A stretch of DNA of 64,000 bases from Paenilisteria newyorkensis (GCF_000766145.1 NZ_JNFB01000035.1:1-64000), one strand, 5' to 3'; positions 17,077-26,588 are shown, numbered from the stretch's first letter. Program-made: numbers and translations. The notes: generated by a model from the sequence alone, not told the origin.

Positions 17077-18060
17077 TTAAAGAGTCGTAAAAACTTCTTG
17101 AATTGCTTTTTCTACATTGTCTGCATGGTAGTCGAGCACGTCTAGCGCCTCGATTGGATTTACGTAAAGCGCTCGTGTTAATAGTTCTGTGTAGGCTACT
17201 GGTTCAAAACCTGCCTCGCGACCTGCTAGCTCAATCTCATGCGCCTCTTTCCTTGCTACTGCTTGAAATTCGCGCAATGTTAACGTCTTAATTTTGATAT
17301 CTGATTGCAACGCGCGTTTGGCTTGCATCAAGAAAGCCTCGTTTGAGATATTGCGCCAACCTAGCGTATAGCTTTTAGGCACGACATCCTCACTCGCCGC
17401 TCCAACAAGCGCCTGACCGACCTGTTTTGCCGTCATATAGCACGAACCACCTGTCGCCTTGTTATGATGATCAACGTAAAGCGGAAACTCCCTGCGTTGC
17501 AAGCGTTTGGCGTACGTTTGCCAAGCAGAAACACGACCAGGAACTAGCCCCACGACATAAGGTAAGCGCAGCGCAATCGTTTCCAAGCCATTCCCGTTCT
17601 CAGCCAACAGACGCATCTCCTGCTCCACACTTGCATAAATATACGGATGAAGCTCTGTCAACTGCATATCAGGCCACAGCGCATGAAAATAATTATAAAA
17701 CGATGTACAGAGAATAAATCGAGATACCCCAGCCTGTCGCGCAAGTTGCGCCAAATGTTGCACAGGCTCCACATTCGCCTGAAAGAAAAACGCTTTCGCC
17801 GGCTTTTTCGGAATATAATGCGCGTTTACCCCACCTGCAAAGATAAAAATATCCTGCCCTTTTAAAAATTTCACAATCTCAGCATCAGACATCTCATTTA
17901 TATCACCAAAATGATGTTTTGCACGCGCGTCTAGAACGCCATCTTCCGGTACCGGCGGCAAGGAGAATGTCGTCACGCGATAGTCCTCCGTGTCTAGAAA
18001 CGCTTTTGTTGCGGCGTAACCAATCAAACCTGTTCCGCCAAGAATACATACGGATTTCAC
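17077..18060 (-). CDS. NAD(P)-binding Rossmann-fold (extended SDR-like) protein
   Basis: A 327-residue protein. The N-terminal nucleotide-binding motif GGTGLIG (residues 8-14) and a later A-G-G-V-N-A-H segment place it with atypical or extended short-chain dehydrogenases (NmrA/epimerase type). The usual catalytic YxxxK is not evident: the corresponding region reads SFYNYFHALW. It may therefore be a non-enzymatic or divergent member. The start is GTG at 18060, with GGGAGG 9 bases upstream. Monocistronic; function unknown. Confidence 0.75.
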   Translation of the reverse strand: MKSVCILGGTGLIGYAATKAFLDTEDYRVTTFSLPPVPEDGVLDARAKHHFGDINEMSDAEIVKFLKGQDIFIFAGGVNAHYIPKKPAKAFFFQANVEPVQHLAQLARQAGVSRFILCTSFYNYFHALWPDMQLTELHPYIYASVEQEMRLLAENGNGLETIALRLPYVVGLVPGRVSAWQTYAKRLQRREFPLYVDHHNKATGGSCYMTAKQVGQALVGAASEDVVPKSYTLGWRNISNEAFLMQAKRALQSDIKIKTLTLREFQAVARKEAHEIELAGREAGFEPVAYTELLTRALYVNPIEALDVLDYHADNVEKAIQEVFTTL

Positions 18061-18104
18061 TGTTGTAAACCCTCCCAGCTCATCTGTTGTGATGCTAGCT
18101 TTTC

Positions 18105-19184
18105 TTAACCTAAACGAATCTCTTTTACTTTATCCGCATCTAAACGTTTCACAACTTCCGTAATCAGTTTCACCGCATTTGTAAAATCATCACGGTGTAA
18201 CATGGATGTATGTGAGTGAATATAACGCGTCGCAATCGTGATTGAAAGCGATGGAATCCCATTTCCAGTCAAATGAATCGCACCTGAATCCGTTCCACCA
18301 GCAGCAATCGCCTCGAATTGATAAGGAATCTCCAGTTCATCCGCCACATCTGTCACAAAATTCCGCAATGGCGCATGACTGATCATCGACGCATCATAAA
18401 TAATAATCTGCGGACCCTCACCCATTTTGCTGACTGCTTCTTTCGCCGTCACGCCTGGTGTATCGCCTGCAATCCCAACATCGACACCAAAGGCGATATC
18501 CGGCATAATTTGGTGCGCCGACGTTTTAGCACCACGCAAGCCGACCTCTTCTTGCACAGTTCCAACACCATAGACGATATTCGGGTGTTTTTCGCCTTGT
18601 AGGTTGCGCAACACTTCAATCGCGATCGCAAGGCCAATCCGGTTATCCCACGCTTTCGCAAGGAGATATTTCTCATTTTTCATCACGGTAAATTCGAACG
18701 CAGGAACGATCATATCGCCAGGTTTAATGTCCCAACTCACGACCTCCTCTTTATCCGCCGCACCAACATCGATAAACATATCTTTAATGTCAAAAGCCTT
18801 TTGACGCTCGGCTGCACTCATCAAATGTGGCGGCTTCGAACCGATAACCCCTGTAATTTCTTCTCCAGAACGCGTCACAATCGTTACACGCTGCGCTAAC
18901 ATCACGGAACTAACCCAGCCACCGATTGTTTGGAATTTGATAAAACCTTTGTCATCGATTTGAGTCACCATGAATCCAACTTCGTCTAGATGACCCGCAA
19001 TCATGATTTTTGGACCGTTCGCGTCTCCTGTTTTTGTTGCAATCGCACTGCCAAGTCCGTCCGTTTCAAACGTGTCTGCAAGTGGCTCTATGTAATCCTT
19101 GAAGACCTCGCGCACCGAACGCTCATTTCCTGATATTCCTTTCGCGTCAGTAAGCTCTTTCAACATCTCTAACTGTTTATCCAT
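18105..19184 (-). CDS. ysdC: M42-family metallo-aminopeptidase (YsdC-like)
   Basis: A 359-residue peptidase with the M42 pattern. Metal ligands sit in [11 protein letters not shown] (near 67), AWDNRIG (near 182), [10 protein letters not shown] (E catalytic/ligand, near 214), VDVGIAGD and [14 protein letters not shown] (near 323). Such enzymes form large tetrahedral complexes cutting N-terminal residues from peptides. ATG 19184 is used because GAGGAGG lies just upstream; the frame is open to 19301 without a good site. Its place beside infC-rpmI-rplT matches Bacillus ysdC. Confidence 0.93.
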   Translation of the reverse strand: MDKQLEMLKELTDAKGISGNERSVREVFKDYIEPLADTFETDGLGSAIATKTGDANGPKIMIAGHLDEVGFMVTQIDDKGFIKFQTIGGWVSSVMLAQRVTIVTRSGEEITGVIGSKPPHLMSAAERQKAFDIKDMFIDVGAADKEEVVSWDIKPGDMIVPAFEFTVMKNEKYLLAKAWDNRIGLAIAIEVLRNLQGEKHPNIVYGVGTVQEEVGLRGAKTSAHQIMPDIAFGVDVGIAGDTPGVTAKEAVSKMGEGPQIIIYDASMISHAPLRNFVTDVADELEIPYQFEAIAAGGTDSGAIHLTGNGIPSLSITIATRYIHSHTSMLHRDDFTNAVKLITEVVKRLDADKVKEIRLG

Positions 19185-19318
19185 CTTTCGTTCCTCCTCG
19201 AAATTACATCTTTTCCTTCTATAGTATACGCGATTTTTTCTGGCAAAACCACTTCTAGGCATAAAAATAAGCGGCGAACAAGAATCAAATTCTCTGTTCA
19301 CCGCTTATGCAATGTGTC

Positions 19319-19678
19319 TTATTTAGCTAACGCGTCTTTTGCTTGTGTCGCGATTTGCGTGAAAGCTGCTTCATCGTGCACCGCAAGATCTGCTAGCATT
19401 TTACGGTTCATGTCAATACCGGCTAATTTCAAACCGTGCATGAATTTGCTGTAAGAAAGATCATTCAAACGAGCTGCCGCATTGATACGTGCAATCCATA
19501 ATTTACGGAAATCACGTTTCTTTTGACGACGATCCCGGTAAGCGTATTGGTAAGATTTCATTACCGCTTGGTTTGCTACTTTATATAGTGTATGCTTCGA
19601 GCCGTAATAGCCCTTCGCTAATTTAATTACTTTTCTCCGACGTTTGCGTGTTACTGTTCCGCCTTTTACGCGTGGCAT
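19319..19678 (-). CDS. rplT: 50S ribosomal protein L20
   Basis: A 119-residue protein that binds 23S rRNA early in 50S assembly and acts as the autogenous regulator of this operon in low-GC Gram-positives. The sequence starts [19 protein letters not shown], typical of L20, and is full length. It is the last gene of infC-rpmI-rplT. A T-rich stretch around 19275-19315 follows but no clear stem was fixed. Confidence 0.99.
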   Translation of the reverse strand: MPRVKGGTVTRKRRRKVIKLAKGYYGSKHTLYKVANQAVMKSYQYAYRDRRQKKRDFRKLWIARINAAARLNDLSYSKFMHGLKLAGIDMNRKMLADLAVHDEAAFTQIATQAKDALAK

Positions 19679-19742
19679 ATAAATTACCTCCTAATGGGTT
19701 TTCACAAAAATAGATTCTGTGTTTTTCCGAATTAAAACTTGC

Positions 19743-19943
19743 TTATTTCATTTTAGCGACCATTTGGCGAATACGCTTGAAGTCACCTTTTGAAACTAAC
19801 GCACTTTTACGTAGTTTACGTTTTTGTTTTTGAGATTTGTTTGCGAACATATGACTTGTGTAACCGTGCGAACGTTTTAATTTACCAGAACCTGTTCTTT
19901 TGAAACGCTTAGCAGAGCCACGGTGAGTTTTCATTTTTGGCAT
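19743..19943 (-). CDS. rpmI: 50S ribosomal protein L35
   Basis: A 66-residue, highly basic protein beginning [20 protein letters not shown], the standard L35 sequence. It is second in infC-rpmI-rplT, 21 bases after infC, with AGGAGGAAAAA before the ATG. Confidence 0.99.
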   Translation of the reverse strand: MPKMKTHRGSAKRFKRTGSGKLKRSHGYTSHMFANKSQKQKRKLRKSALVSKGDFKRIRQMVAKMK

Positions 19944-19964
19944 GAATTTTTCCTCCTCAGAACT

Positions 19965-20480
19965 TTACTTCTCTTGAATTGGCGCTAGGACTAAGAACAT
20001 TGAACGTCCGTCCATTTTTGGTCTTTGCTCAATTGTACAAAGGTCTTCGCACTCTTTTGCAAAACGGTCAAGCACCTTTTGACCGATTTCTTTATGGGTA
20101 ATCGCACGCCCTTTAAAGCGGATAGAGCATTTTACTTTATCGCCTTTTTCAAGGAACTTGCGCGCGTTACGTAGTTTCGTATCGAAATCGTGTTCGTCAA
20201 TCGTAGGACTTAAACGAACTTCCTTCATTACGATGATTTTTTGATTCTTGCGAGCTTCTTTGTCCTTCTTCTGTTGCTCGAAGCGGAATTTACCATAGTC
20301 CATAATACGAGCTACTGGCGGTTTCGCTGTCGGTGCAACTAGAACAACATCCAAATTGGCTTTCTCCGCAATTTCAAGTGCTTCAGCTTTTGTTTTGACA
20401 CCAAGCTGTTCGCCGTCTTGATCAATCAATCTTAATTCACGTGCACGAATCCCATCGTTTACCAACATGTCTTTGCTAAT
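19965..20480 (-). CDS. infC: Translation initiation factor IF-3
   Basis: IF-3 keeps ribosomal subunits apart and rejects non-canonical start codons. At 171 residues it has the N-domain (about 1-75, [14 protein letters not shown]) and C-domain (about 85-171, [23 protein letters not shown]). Translation begins at ATT 20480: GGAGGTGG lies 8 bases upstream and the residues I-S-K-D-M-L-V match family N-termini. The ATT start is the classical self-limiting infC start. The reading frame continues upstream through the L20 leader but that part is non-coding. Confidence 0.97.
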   Translation of the reverse strand: MSKDMLVNDGIRARELRLIDQDGEQLGVKTKAEALEIAEKANLDVVLVAPTAKPPVARIMDYGKFRFEQQKKDKEARKNQKIIVMKEVRLSPTIDEHDFDTKLRNARKFLEKGDKVKCSIRFKGRAITHKEIGQKVLDRFAKECEDLCTIEQRPKMDGRSMFLVLAPIQEK

Positions 20481-20676
20481 GGTGAGCCACCTCCATAAAT
20501 TATTACTCATAACAAGTGAAAGTACGCATAAAAAAAGCGCCGGTTTCATTACAAACCCGCACATCAGAAAATTCACATACGTCATACGTGAATTATAATT
20601 CCAATTCTTTGCCTGCAAAAATACATTTACGAGGCGAGAAGCGGGATGCTCCTTCTTTCTTGTCATTCATTAACCA
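20481..20676 (-). promoter_or_regulatory. L20-type autoregulatory leader of infC-rpmI-rplT
   Basis: A leader of about 195 bases separates the promoter from infC. Near its 3' half is a hairpin with GC-rich arms (about 20535-20568, GCGGGTTT with AAACC-GGCGC) followed by seven Ts, a typical attenuator. This matches the arrangement of the Firmicute L20 leader, where free L20 binds and promotes termination. No detailed L20-binding pseudoknot was drawn by hand. Confidence 0.75.
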
Positions 20677-20682
20677 GAAGTT

Positions 20683-20712
20683 ATTGTACCACGGCTAGAC
20701 TGCATATGTCAA
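20683..20712 (-). promoter_or_regulatory. Promoter of infC-rpmI-rplT
   Basis: Perfect -35 TTGACA (20707-20712 in complement), an 18-base spacer ending TGG, and -10 TACAAT (20683-20688). Confidence 0.85.
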
Positions 20713-20799
20713 ATCACCTACTCATTCGACTACGAGATTTATCATATCAAAGTTTCGTGTGCTTTTCAAGGACTTTCTGAAACTTTTTCAAATTCCCGG

Positions 20800-21033
20800 C
20801 TAGGCGAACAAGATTTTGAATGGGCTGTGGATTGTTTGTTGCATGATTTGCGTCATGATTTCGTCTTTTTCAAGCTGAGAGATTGGCGTGATTTCGTCCG
20901 CTTTATGCCAGTTTTGAATCGATGTTGGGTCTGCGATGAAGCCTCCGCGGACGAGTTCACCGTTTAGTTGGAAGTGTTGACCTAATTGGTTTTCGACGGT
21001 GATGTGGTTGTTGTGCCCTGTTAATATATACAT
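20800..21033 (-). CDS. Imm74-like small protein
   Basis: A 77-residue soluble protein. The pattern GELVRGGFIADPTSIQNW (near 25-42), followed by acidic residues and a helical tail with EKDEIM, resembles the small Imm74 immunity-protein family found near polymorphic toxins, or scattered singly in Firmicutes. No toxin gene is adjacent. It is divergent from the orphan nuclease-like gene at 21166. Family assignment is from recalled pattern only. Confidence 0.5.
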   Translation of the reverse strand: MYILTGHNNHITVENQLGQHFQLNGELVRGGFIADPTSIQNWHKADEITPISQLEKDEIMTQIMQQTIHSPFKILFA

Positions 21034-21165
21034 TTTATTTCTCTCCTCCGCCTAAGATATGTAAAAATGTGTATTCCATGATATAATTGTACTAGCTTTT
21101 ATAATGAATAAGGAGGCCTTACATAGCACTTTTCGAAAATAGATTGAAATAGGGAGCGAATAAAA

Positions 21166-22227
21166 ATGGAACAAGACCAATTTACCGCAAATGTAAAAGT
21201 ACTTGGAGACCGTATCACGCAACTGAAAGAATCAATTATCACAGAAGAAGCTACGAAAACCTCATTGATTATGCCATTTTTTCAAATACTTGGTTATGAT
21301 GTTTTTAACCCTCTTGAGTTCACACCAGAATTTATTGCAGATGTAGGCATAAAGAAAGGTGAAAAAGTTGACTATGCTATTTTGGCTGACGGTAAACCAT
21401 TAATTTTAATCGAAGCAAAGTCTATTAATGAGAAACTTAAAAAACATGATTCGCAACTTTTCAGGTATTTCGGTACAACATCGGCAAAATTCGGGATACT
21501 GACAAATGGTGACGAATATCGTATTTATACAGATTTGGAAGCGCCTAACAAAATGGATCCTACACCTTTCTTCACGTTCTCACTCACTGATTTACAAGAT
21601 GTACAGATTCCTGAAATCATTAAATTTCATAAAGAAAATTTCGATGTTGAAGCGATTGCTAAAAATGCCTCCGATTTAAAATATTTAGGTCACATAAAAA
21701 AATTCATCGAGCAAGAAATTGATAATCCAAGTGAAGAGTTTGTAAAATTCGTCATTAATGAGGTCTATGAGGGTATGAAAACAAAAGCCGTTATTGATAA
21801 GTTTACACCTGTCGTAAGGCGCGGTTTCCGTCAATATATTTCTGACCAAGTCAACAACAAGCTGAGTGCCGCACTAAACAATAACGTTAGTTCTTCCGTA
21901 GAGGTAGAGGAAATTTTGCAAGATTCCTTAGCAGAAGAAGTTGAAATTGAAACAACACACGAGGAACTCGAAGCATTCACAACTGTAAAACTCCTTTTAA
22001 AAGATAAAATTGATACAAGCCGTATTTTCTTTAGAGATAATCGTTCGTATTTCAATATTATACTAGACGATAATATCCGCAAATGGATACTTAGATTACA
22101 TGTAAACAATAGTCGGAAGTTCATCACGTTAAATGATGAAGCGAAGACAACCATTGATATCAATGAGGTTCTGGATATATATAATCATGCGGATAAAATT
22201 ATTCCAATACTGGATAACTACCAATAA
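21166..22227 (+). CDS. Orphan type I restriction HsdR-N-like nuclease
   Basis: A 353-residue protein. The N-terminal 150 residues resemble the HsdR N-terminal nuclease domain, a PD-(D/E)xK fold. An early glutamate lies in SIITEEATKT, the aspartate in KVDYAILADG (near 72), and the E-A-K motif in LILIEAKSI (near 85). A Q-L-F-R-Y motif follows. The remaining C-terminal part is helical with acidic stretches. No helicase, HsdM or HsdS gene is nearby. Stand-alone proteins of this kind are common in bacterial genomes, and a role in DNA restriction or repair is possible but untested. ATG 21166 follows a weak GGGAGCG site. Confidence 0.7.
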   Translation: MEQDQFTANVKVLGDRITQLKESIITEEATKTSLIMPFFQILGYDVFNPLEFTPEFIADVGIKKGEKVDYAILADGKPLILIEAKSINEKLKKHDSQLFRYFGTTSAKFGILTNGDEYRIYTDLEAPNKMDPTPFFTFSLTDLQDVQIPEIIKFHKENFDVEAIAKNASDLKYLGHIKKFIEQEIDNPSEEFVKFVINEVYEGMKTKAVIDKFTPVVRRGFRQYISDQVNNKLSAALNNNVSSSVEVEEILQDSLAEEVEIETTHEELEAFTTVKLLLKDKIDTSRIFFRDNRSYFNIILDDNIRKWILRLHVNNSRKFITLNDEAKTTIDINEVLDIYNHADKIIPILDNYQ

Positions 22228-22278
22228 CCATAATATGCAAGGCTTGAATCTCATAAAACGGATTTAAGCCTTTTCTTG

Positions 22279-22674
22279 TCATTTCTCCCAGTTTAGTTCC
22301 CAACTAAATCCAAATTTATCGATAACCTTCGCGTGTACGGCGCCCCAGAAAGCTTCTTGGAGTTCCATTTCGATTGTGCCTTCTTCGGCAAGCGCTGTGT
22401 AGATATTGGTAATCTCCTCTTCCGAATCAAATTCTAAACCTAACATGACACTGTTTCCTTCTGTGACAGGCGTTTGGAAAATATCATTGAGATAGAGCGC
22501 CAAATTTTCGTTAATGACGATTTCTGCGTGGAGGACTTTATTCGGATATTGTTCAAAACCAGGAATGCCATCTGACATTTGAAAATTTTTAATTTCCCCT
22601 CCAAAAATGGCGTGATAATAGTCTACCGCTTCTTTACAGTGGTCCGTTGTTAAATAAGGAATGAGCTTTTTCAT
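22279..22674 (-). CDS. PhnB-like VOC/glyoxalase-fold protein
   Basis: A 131-residue protein of the vicinal-oxygen-chelate fold, PhnB/YjdN type. It opens with IPYLTTDHCKEAVDYYHAIFGGEI, the typical beta-alpha start, and has FWGAVHAKVIDKFGFSWELNWEK at the end. That ending is the family's W-G-x-x-x-x-x-x-D-x-x-G-x-x-W pattern. Metal ligands are incomplete, as in many PhnB proteins, and the substrate is unknown. Monocistronic. Confidence 0.85.
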   Translation of the reverse strand: MKKLIPYLTTDHCKEAVDYYHAIFGGEIKNFQMSDGIPGFEQYPNKVLHAEIVINENLALYLNDIFQTPVTEGNSVMLGLEFDSEEEITNIYTALAEEGTIEMELQEAFWGAVHAKVIDKFGFSWELNWEK

Positions 22675-22744
22675 CGTTTCGACTTCCTTCCATTATTTGA
22701 TAGTATCAGAATACGCGATTGGTTCTTTTTTGCAAGCGATACAT

Positions 22745-22779
22745 AAAAAGACGATCAGCGCGATGCCGACCGTCTTTTT
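22745..22779. terminator. Terminator of rplS
   Basis: Stem AAAAAGACG (22745-22753)/CGTCTTTTT (22771-22779), extended inward by GTCGG and related pairs. It has U tracts for both strands and sits directly 3' of rplS. Confidence 0.88.
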
Positions 22780-22783
22780 ATAA

Positions 22784-23128
22784 TTAACGAATTTCTTTAA
22801 TACGAGCTGCTTTACCACGTAGATCACGTAGGTAATACAATTTCGCACGACGTACTTTACCACGACGTAATACTTCTAATTTAGCGATACGCGGTGTGTG
22901 TACAGGGAATGTACGCTCAACGCCAACACTATAAGAGATTTTACGAACTGTGAAAGTTTCGCTGATTCCTGCTCCACGGCGTTTGATTACAACACCTTCA
23001 AAAAGCTGAATACGTTCGCGAGTTCCCTCGACAACCTTCACGTGAAGGCGAACAGTATCACCAGGACGGAAGCTAGGTACGTCTGGATTTAATTGACTTT
23101 TAGTAATTTCATTGATTAACAAATTCAT
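22784..23128 (-). CDS. rplS: 50S ribosomal protein L19
   Basis: A 114-residue protein at the 30S-50S interface; the family motifs [32 protein letters not shown] and [18 protein letters not shown] are intact. In Bacillus rplS follows trmD directly. Here two other genes intervene and rplS has its own promoter, leader and terminator. Confidence 0.99.
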   Translation of the reverse strand: MNLLINEITKSQLNPDVPSFRPGDTVRLHVKVVEGTRERIQLFEGVVIKRRGAGISETFTVRKISYSVGVERTFPVHTPRIAKLEVLRRGKVRRAKLYYLRDLRGKAARIKEIR

Positions 23129-23223
23129 TACATTTCATCTCCTTCCAACAGACATTCTTTCATTCAACATATGTAATGAAGCGGAACATCGTTATAAAAC
23201 TGGATCTGTCCAGTTACTAATCT

Positions 23224-23252
23224 AATTTATCACATTTATCATGGTGTGTAAA
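23224..23252 (-). promoter_or_regulatory. Promoter of rplS
   Basis: -35 TTTACA (23247-23252 in complement) and -10 TAAATT (23224-23229), with 17-base spacing. The 95-base leader contains a small CTGG/CCAG hairpin (about 23199-23214) that may be an L19-type regulatory structure. Confidence 0.65.
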
Positions 23253-23279
23253 GGGTTTTTTCTTGATGGCTAAAATATG

Positions 23280-23285
23280 GTATGA
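23280..23285 (+). promoter_or_regulatory. Extended -10 of the MBL-fold gene
   Basis: TGG-TATGAT lies 40 bases upstream of the chosen start, with a weak TTCTTG -35 about 17 bases further upstream. Confidence 0.5.
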
Positions 23286-23325
23286 TGATGCTATCTATTC
23301 CAAGAAGAAAGGACGTGTTCCAAAG

Positions 23326-24030
23326 ATGAAATCGGTGACGCAAAATAACCTCACACAACTCACCACATTGCCATTCCTATTTCCGGTAAACTGTTATTTG
23401 ATGAAAGATGAAGATTTCCTCACGCTGATTGATACAGCCTTGCCGATGAGCGCTAACAAAATTTTAAAGCAAATAGCAGCCATTGGTTTACCGCTCCGAT
23501 ATATCGTTTTAACACACGCACACGGCGATCATATTGGGTCGCTACAGACGATTGCAGAAGCTCATCCTGATGCGAAAATTATGATTTCTGACCGCGAATT
23601 ACAGTTAATCAAAAATCCTGTGCCGTACGCGTTTGAAGCGCAGAAACCAATCAAAGGTTCCTATCCGAAAACATTCCCTGTCAACGTTGACAAAACAATC
23701 GTAGAAGGCGATATGATTGGCTCCTTATCTGTGATTGAGACGCCTGGTCATACACCTGGATCCGTTTCCTTTTTTGATAATCGGACGAAAGCTGTCATTG
23801 TTGGTGATTTACTACAAACACAGGGCGGCATCGCAGTCGCAGGCGATACGCGTCCACTCTTCCCTTTCCCGACGATGGGCACGTGGGATTTGGAAGCTGG
23901 TATTGCTTCCACGGAGAAAATAATGCTACATAATCCGCGCATTCTCGCTGTTGGACATGGAAAAATGATTCTGGATCCGATGCCGTTCCTCGAAAAAGCA
24001 GTGACGCGCGCGAAAAAACGCCTCAACTAA
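23326..24030 (+). CDS. MBL-fold metallo-hydrolase
   Basis: A 234-residue metallo-beta-lactamase-fold enzyme. The zinc motif HxHxDH is seen in LTHAHGDHIGS (near 66). Later ligands are H in TPGHTPGS (near 141), D in IVGDLLQ (near 159) and H in VGHGK (near 207). Substrate unknown; the nearest family style is glyoxalase II/YqjP-like. ATG 23326 is used; the frame runs back to 23263 but overlaps the promoter. It interrupts the trmD-rplS spacing on the opposite strand. Confidence 0.9.
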   Translation: MKSVTQNNLTQLTTLPFLFPVNCYLMKDEDFLTLIDTALPMSANKILKQIAAIGLPLRYIVLTHAHGDHIGSLQTIAEAHPDAKIMISDRELQLIKNPVPYAFEAQKPIKGSYPKTFPVNVDKTIVEGDMIGSLSVIETPGHTPGSVSFFDNRTKAVIVGDLLQTQGGIAVAGDTRPLFPFPTMGTWDLEAGIASTEKIMLHNPRILAVGHGKMILDPMPFLEKAVTRAKKRLN

Positions 24031-24032
24031 AC

Positions 24033-24074
24033 ACGAAAGGAGAACCATCACGCATTGGCTCTCCTTCGTTTTTT
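24033..24074. terminator. Bidirectional terminator
   Basis: Stem ACGAAAGGAGA/TCTCCTTCGT with inner CCA/TGG pairing and T6, between the convergent MBL-fold gene and the 24078 gene. Confidence 0.85.
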
Positions 24075-24077
24075 CTA

Positions 24078-24422
24078 TTAAAATCTCGTAATTTTCGTCA
24101 TGACTACCGTGCCATAACCGACTTGACTCATGAGTAATTTGCCATCTTCTTCTCGAATGAACTGCTCCTCGAAATGGCAGTTAAGTACCGCATCTCCGCC
24201 GAGCTCGTGGGCCTGTTCTTGCAAACCTCGAACGATCCCTGAGAAATCAGATGTCGCGGCCCAGCCTACTTTCGCCTCCGCTTGCACGTAATTACGAACA
24301 AAAACAACCTGCACAACATCATGGTTTACCGCTGTCGGGCCAGTCGATACAAGCACCGATTCCACGTCACGATTCAATACATCATCGCGATTTTCAGCCT
24401 CTTCATTTTTAAAAATCCCCAT
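24078..24422 (-). CDS. YbjQ-like small protein
   Basis: A protein of about 114 residues. The core pattern ELGGDAVLNCHFEEQF followed by YGTVVMTKI resembles the YbjQ/UPF0145 heavy-metal-binding-like fold, though the match is loose. ATG 24422 is chosen because AAAGGAGTGG lies upstream inside the end of trmD. The start overlaps the trmD terminal region by no more than a base, so the gene ends the rpsP-to-trmD unit. Function unknown. Confidence 0.55.
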   Translation of the reverse strand: MGIFKNEEAENRDDVLNRDVESVLVSTGPTAVNHDVVQVVFVRNYVQAEAKVGWAATSDFSGIVRGLQEQAHELGGDAVLNCHFEEQFIREEDGKLLMSQVGYGTVVMTKITRF

Positions 24423-24424
24423 GC

Positions 24425-25165
24425 CTAATCCACTCCTTTTTGTATCTCCTCCAACCATTTTTGCTGCTGGTCAGATAAAGTATAACTTTCAAGTAAGTCT
24501 GGTCGGCGTTCCCATGTACGGCGCAATGACTCACGTTCCCGCCATTCTTCGATCAATTTATGATTCCCATTCAAAAGTACTTCCGGAACCCCCATATCGC
24601 GAAACTGCGCTGGTCGCGTGTAGTGCGGGTGCTCGAGCAGGCCTGTAGAAAAAGAATCCGTCACAGCCGAATCCGCGTTCCCAAGCGCTCCAGGAAGCAG
24701 ACGAATCACGCTATCCATCATCGCCATTGCCCCAATTTCGCCACCCGTTAAAATATAATCACCAATCGAAACCTCATCCGTGACCAAAAACTCGCGAATC
24801 CGCTCATCATAGCCTTCATAATGCCCACAAATAAAAATCAAATGTTCCTCCTGCGCAAATTCCTCCGCCAATTTCTGGTCGAATCGTTTGCCAGCTGGAT
24901 CCATCAAAATAATCCGTGGCTTCGTATCTGGCGTTCTTTCCCGCAACGCTTCCACTGCTGAGAAAATCGGTTGTGCCTTCAAAAGCATCCCAGCGCCGCC
25001 GCCATATGGATAATCATCGACCGTTTGATGCTTTCCTTCTGCATATTCCCGAAAGTCCGTAATAGAAACATCCACGAGTCCTTTTTCAATTGTTTTTTTG
25101 ATAATCGAATTCCCGGTCATGCCATCAAACATCGTTGGAAAAATCGACAAAACATCCATTTTCAT
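24425..25165 (-). CDS. trmD: tRNA (guanine-N1)-methyltransferase
   Basis: TrmD makes m1G37 in tRNA, preventing +1 frameshifting. At 246 residues it has the SPOUT knot motifs [13 protein letters not shown] (near 132) and [13 protein letters not shown] (near 170), plus the early [10 protein letters not shown] (near 51). It starts immediately after the rimM stop and belongs to the rpsP-khpA-ylqD-rimM-trmD cluster. Confidence 0.98.
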   Translation of the reverse strand: MKMDVLSIFPTMFDGMTGNSIIKKTIEKGLVDVSITDFREYAEGKHQTVDDYPYGGGAGMLLKAQPIFSAVEALRERTPDTKPRIILMDPAGKRFDQKLAEEFAQEEHLIFICGHYEGYDERIREFLVTDEVSIGDYILTGGEIGAMAMMDSVIRLLPGALGNADSAVTDSFSTGLLEHPHYTRPAQFRDMGVPEVLLNGNHKLIEEWRERESLRRTWERRPDLLESYTLSDQQQKWLEEIQKGVD

Positions 25166-25684
25166 TTAGTCAAACAATCCTTCCATGACAGAAATCGTGA
25201 TTTTCTTATCCTTGATGTTGACCGATTGCACGACGTCCGCGATATACGGAATCAGCTTGTCTTTCTGGCCCTTCGTCTGCACAACCCAAACGTCATTCGC
25301 GCCAGGCGTCAAGATTTCACTAATTGTTCCGAGCAATTCGCCTTCCTCCGTGTACACCTCGCACCCAATAATCTCGTGGAAATAATATTCGTTTTCCTCC
25401 AAATCACCAAGCTGCGATTCCGGCACTTTCAGCATCCCTTCCCTCATTCGCTCGACATTATTAATACCAATAATGCCCTCAAACGTCAACAAGTCAAAAT
25501 TCTTATGCTTCCGATGCGTCTTGATAATTAGTTTTTCAGGCTTCTTGCTACCTTTTGCGAATAAAAATAATTCATTTCCTGGGGCAAAGCGCTCATCCGC
25601 AAAATCCGTCTGCGAAATAACGCGAACTTCTCCCATTAAACCGTGTGTATTCACTATTTTTCCTACATTAAACATCTGCTCCAT
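25166..25684 (-). CDS. rimM: Ribosome maturation factor RimM
   Basis: A 172-residue 16S rRNA-processing/30S maturation protein that binds S19. The N-terminal RimM domain ([18 protein letters not shown]) and C-terminal PRC barrel ([22 protein letters not shown], ending [15 protein letters not shown]) are both present. The next gene, trmD, begins one base after its stop. Confidence 0.97.
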   Translation of the reverse strand: MEQMFNVGKIVNTHGLMGEVRVISQTDFADERFAPGNELFLFAKGSKKPEKLIIKTHRKHKNFDLLTFEGIIGINNVERMREGMLKVPESQLGDLEENEYYFHEIIGCEVYTEEGELLGTISEILTPGANDVWVVQTKGQKDKLIPYIADVVQSVNIKDKKITISVMEGLFD

Positions 25685-25694
25685 GCTTTCACCT

Positions 25695-26081
25695 CTAGCG
25701 TATTTCTATTATAACATCATCTTTCACTACAATCGTTTTCGCAAAAATGGTCTCGTCCCAAGCATCGCCAACTGCAACATCTAGGATTGCTTCCAACTCG
25801 CGCTCTTTGATTTCACTTCCAATCGGTAAAATTTCGAGCTGTTCGACTTGGAATTCAATAATTTTTACTTTCTCATGTCGCATTTCAATTTCTTTCTCGA
25901 AGTAACTATTCACCGATTCTTGATTGAACTTATTTTTGTGCTCCATCTTTTTTTGTTCAAAATGGAGTTGATCGCTTTCTTTTTGTAACGTTTGCCGTTG
26001 TTCTAAGTAGAATTGAAATAATTTCTCCTTACTTTTCTCTGTAAGAATTTGTTTCACAGTGACTTTTTGGATAATTTTCAT
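25695..26081 (-). CDS. ylqD: YlqD-family protein
   Basis: A 128-residue protein of the YlqD family, unknown in function, with a central coiled coil (about 30-85) and a C-terminal beta-rich end ([23 protein letters not shown]). Gene order rpsP-khpA-ylqD-rimM-trmD matches Bacillus subtilis, supporting the name. Confidence 0.85.
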   Translation of the reverse strand: MKIIQKVTVKQILTEKSKEKLFQFYLEQRQTLQKESDQLHFEQKKMEHKNKFNQESVNSYFEKEIEMRHEKVKIIEFQVEQLEILPIGSEIKERELEAILDVAVGDAWDETIFAKTIVVKDDVIIEIR

Positions 26082-26129
26082 GAGGCACGCTCCTTATCCG
26101 TTTGGGGTGTTTGTTTTATTGTAACATAT

Positions 26130-26330
26130 GAAGAGCTGAGGAAGGCAGTTTCATTATATTCCACTGCAACAAAGCTGGATTAGGGCAATATATCAATCGT
26201 GATTCACTTATAAGTCCGATCTCTGCGTCCAGTACCAGCCATTGATGGATTACCTGCTCGCTTCGCTCTCATGCATATTGAGGTTCTAATTCAGCATACT
26301 ACGCTTCATAAGAACCACAACAAAAACCAC
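26130..26330 (-). repeat. Dispersed repeat module B, copy 1, with fragments
   Basis: This 270-base gap between ylqD and khpA holds a module-B copy at about 26243-26320. Its stem GGTTCT (26282-26287)/AGAACC (26311-26316) differs from other copies but still pairs. A GGCAGTTTCATTA fragment at about 26150, shared with 33474, also lies here. Beyond this I see nothing coding. Confidence 0.7.
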
Positions 26331-26351
26331 CTCACAAATACTGTGGGGCGG

Positions 26352-26588
26352 TCATTCAATGATCTCGAGACGTACTTTCTTCTCGCTACGGTTGCCTGAT
26401 GCGTAGACAAGCGTACGAATCGATTTCGCGATCCGTCCTTGCTTGCCTATCACGCGGCCCATATCATCTTTGTTTACTGATAACTTATAAAGAAGGCTTG
26501 TAGCGCTCTCTTCTACCGAGACAACAACGTCATCTTGATGATCAACAAGAGGCTTTACGATGGTTAGAATTAAATCCTCCATAGCCAT
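26352..26588 (-). CDS. khpA: KH-domain RNA-binding protein KhpA
   Basis: A 78-residue single KH-domain protein (YlqC). The GxxG-type loop VIGKQGRIAKSIR (near 45) is intact. With KhpB/Jag it forms an RNA-binding complex affecting cell elongation and division in Firmicutes. It is read 8 bases after rpsP. Confidence 0.95.
   Translation of the reverse strand: MAMEDLILTIVKPLVDHQDDVVVSVEESATSLLYKLSVNKDDMGRVIGKQGRIAKSIRTLVYASGNRSEKKVRLEIIE

Noticed and set aside
19185-19301. N-terminal extension of the M42 peptidase
   Set aside because: GAGGAGG and family N-terminus point to 19184.
20481-20666. N-terminal extension of infC
   Set aside because: It is the L20 leader and attenuator; AUU 20480 has the binding site.
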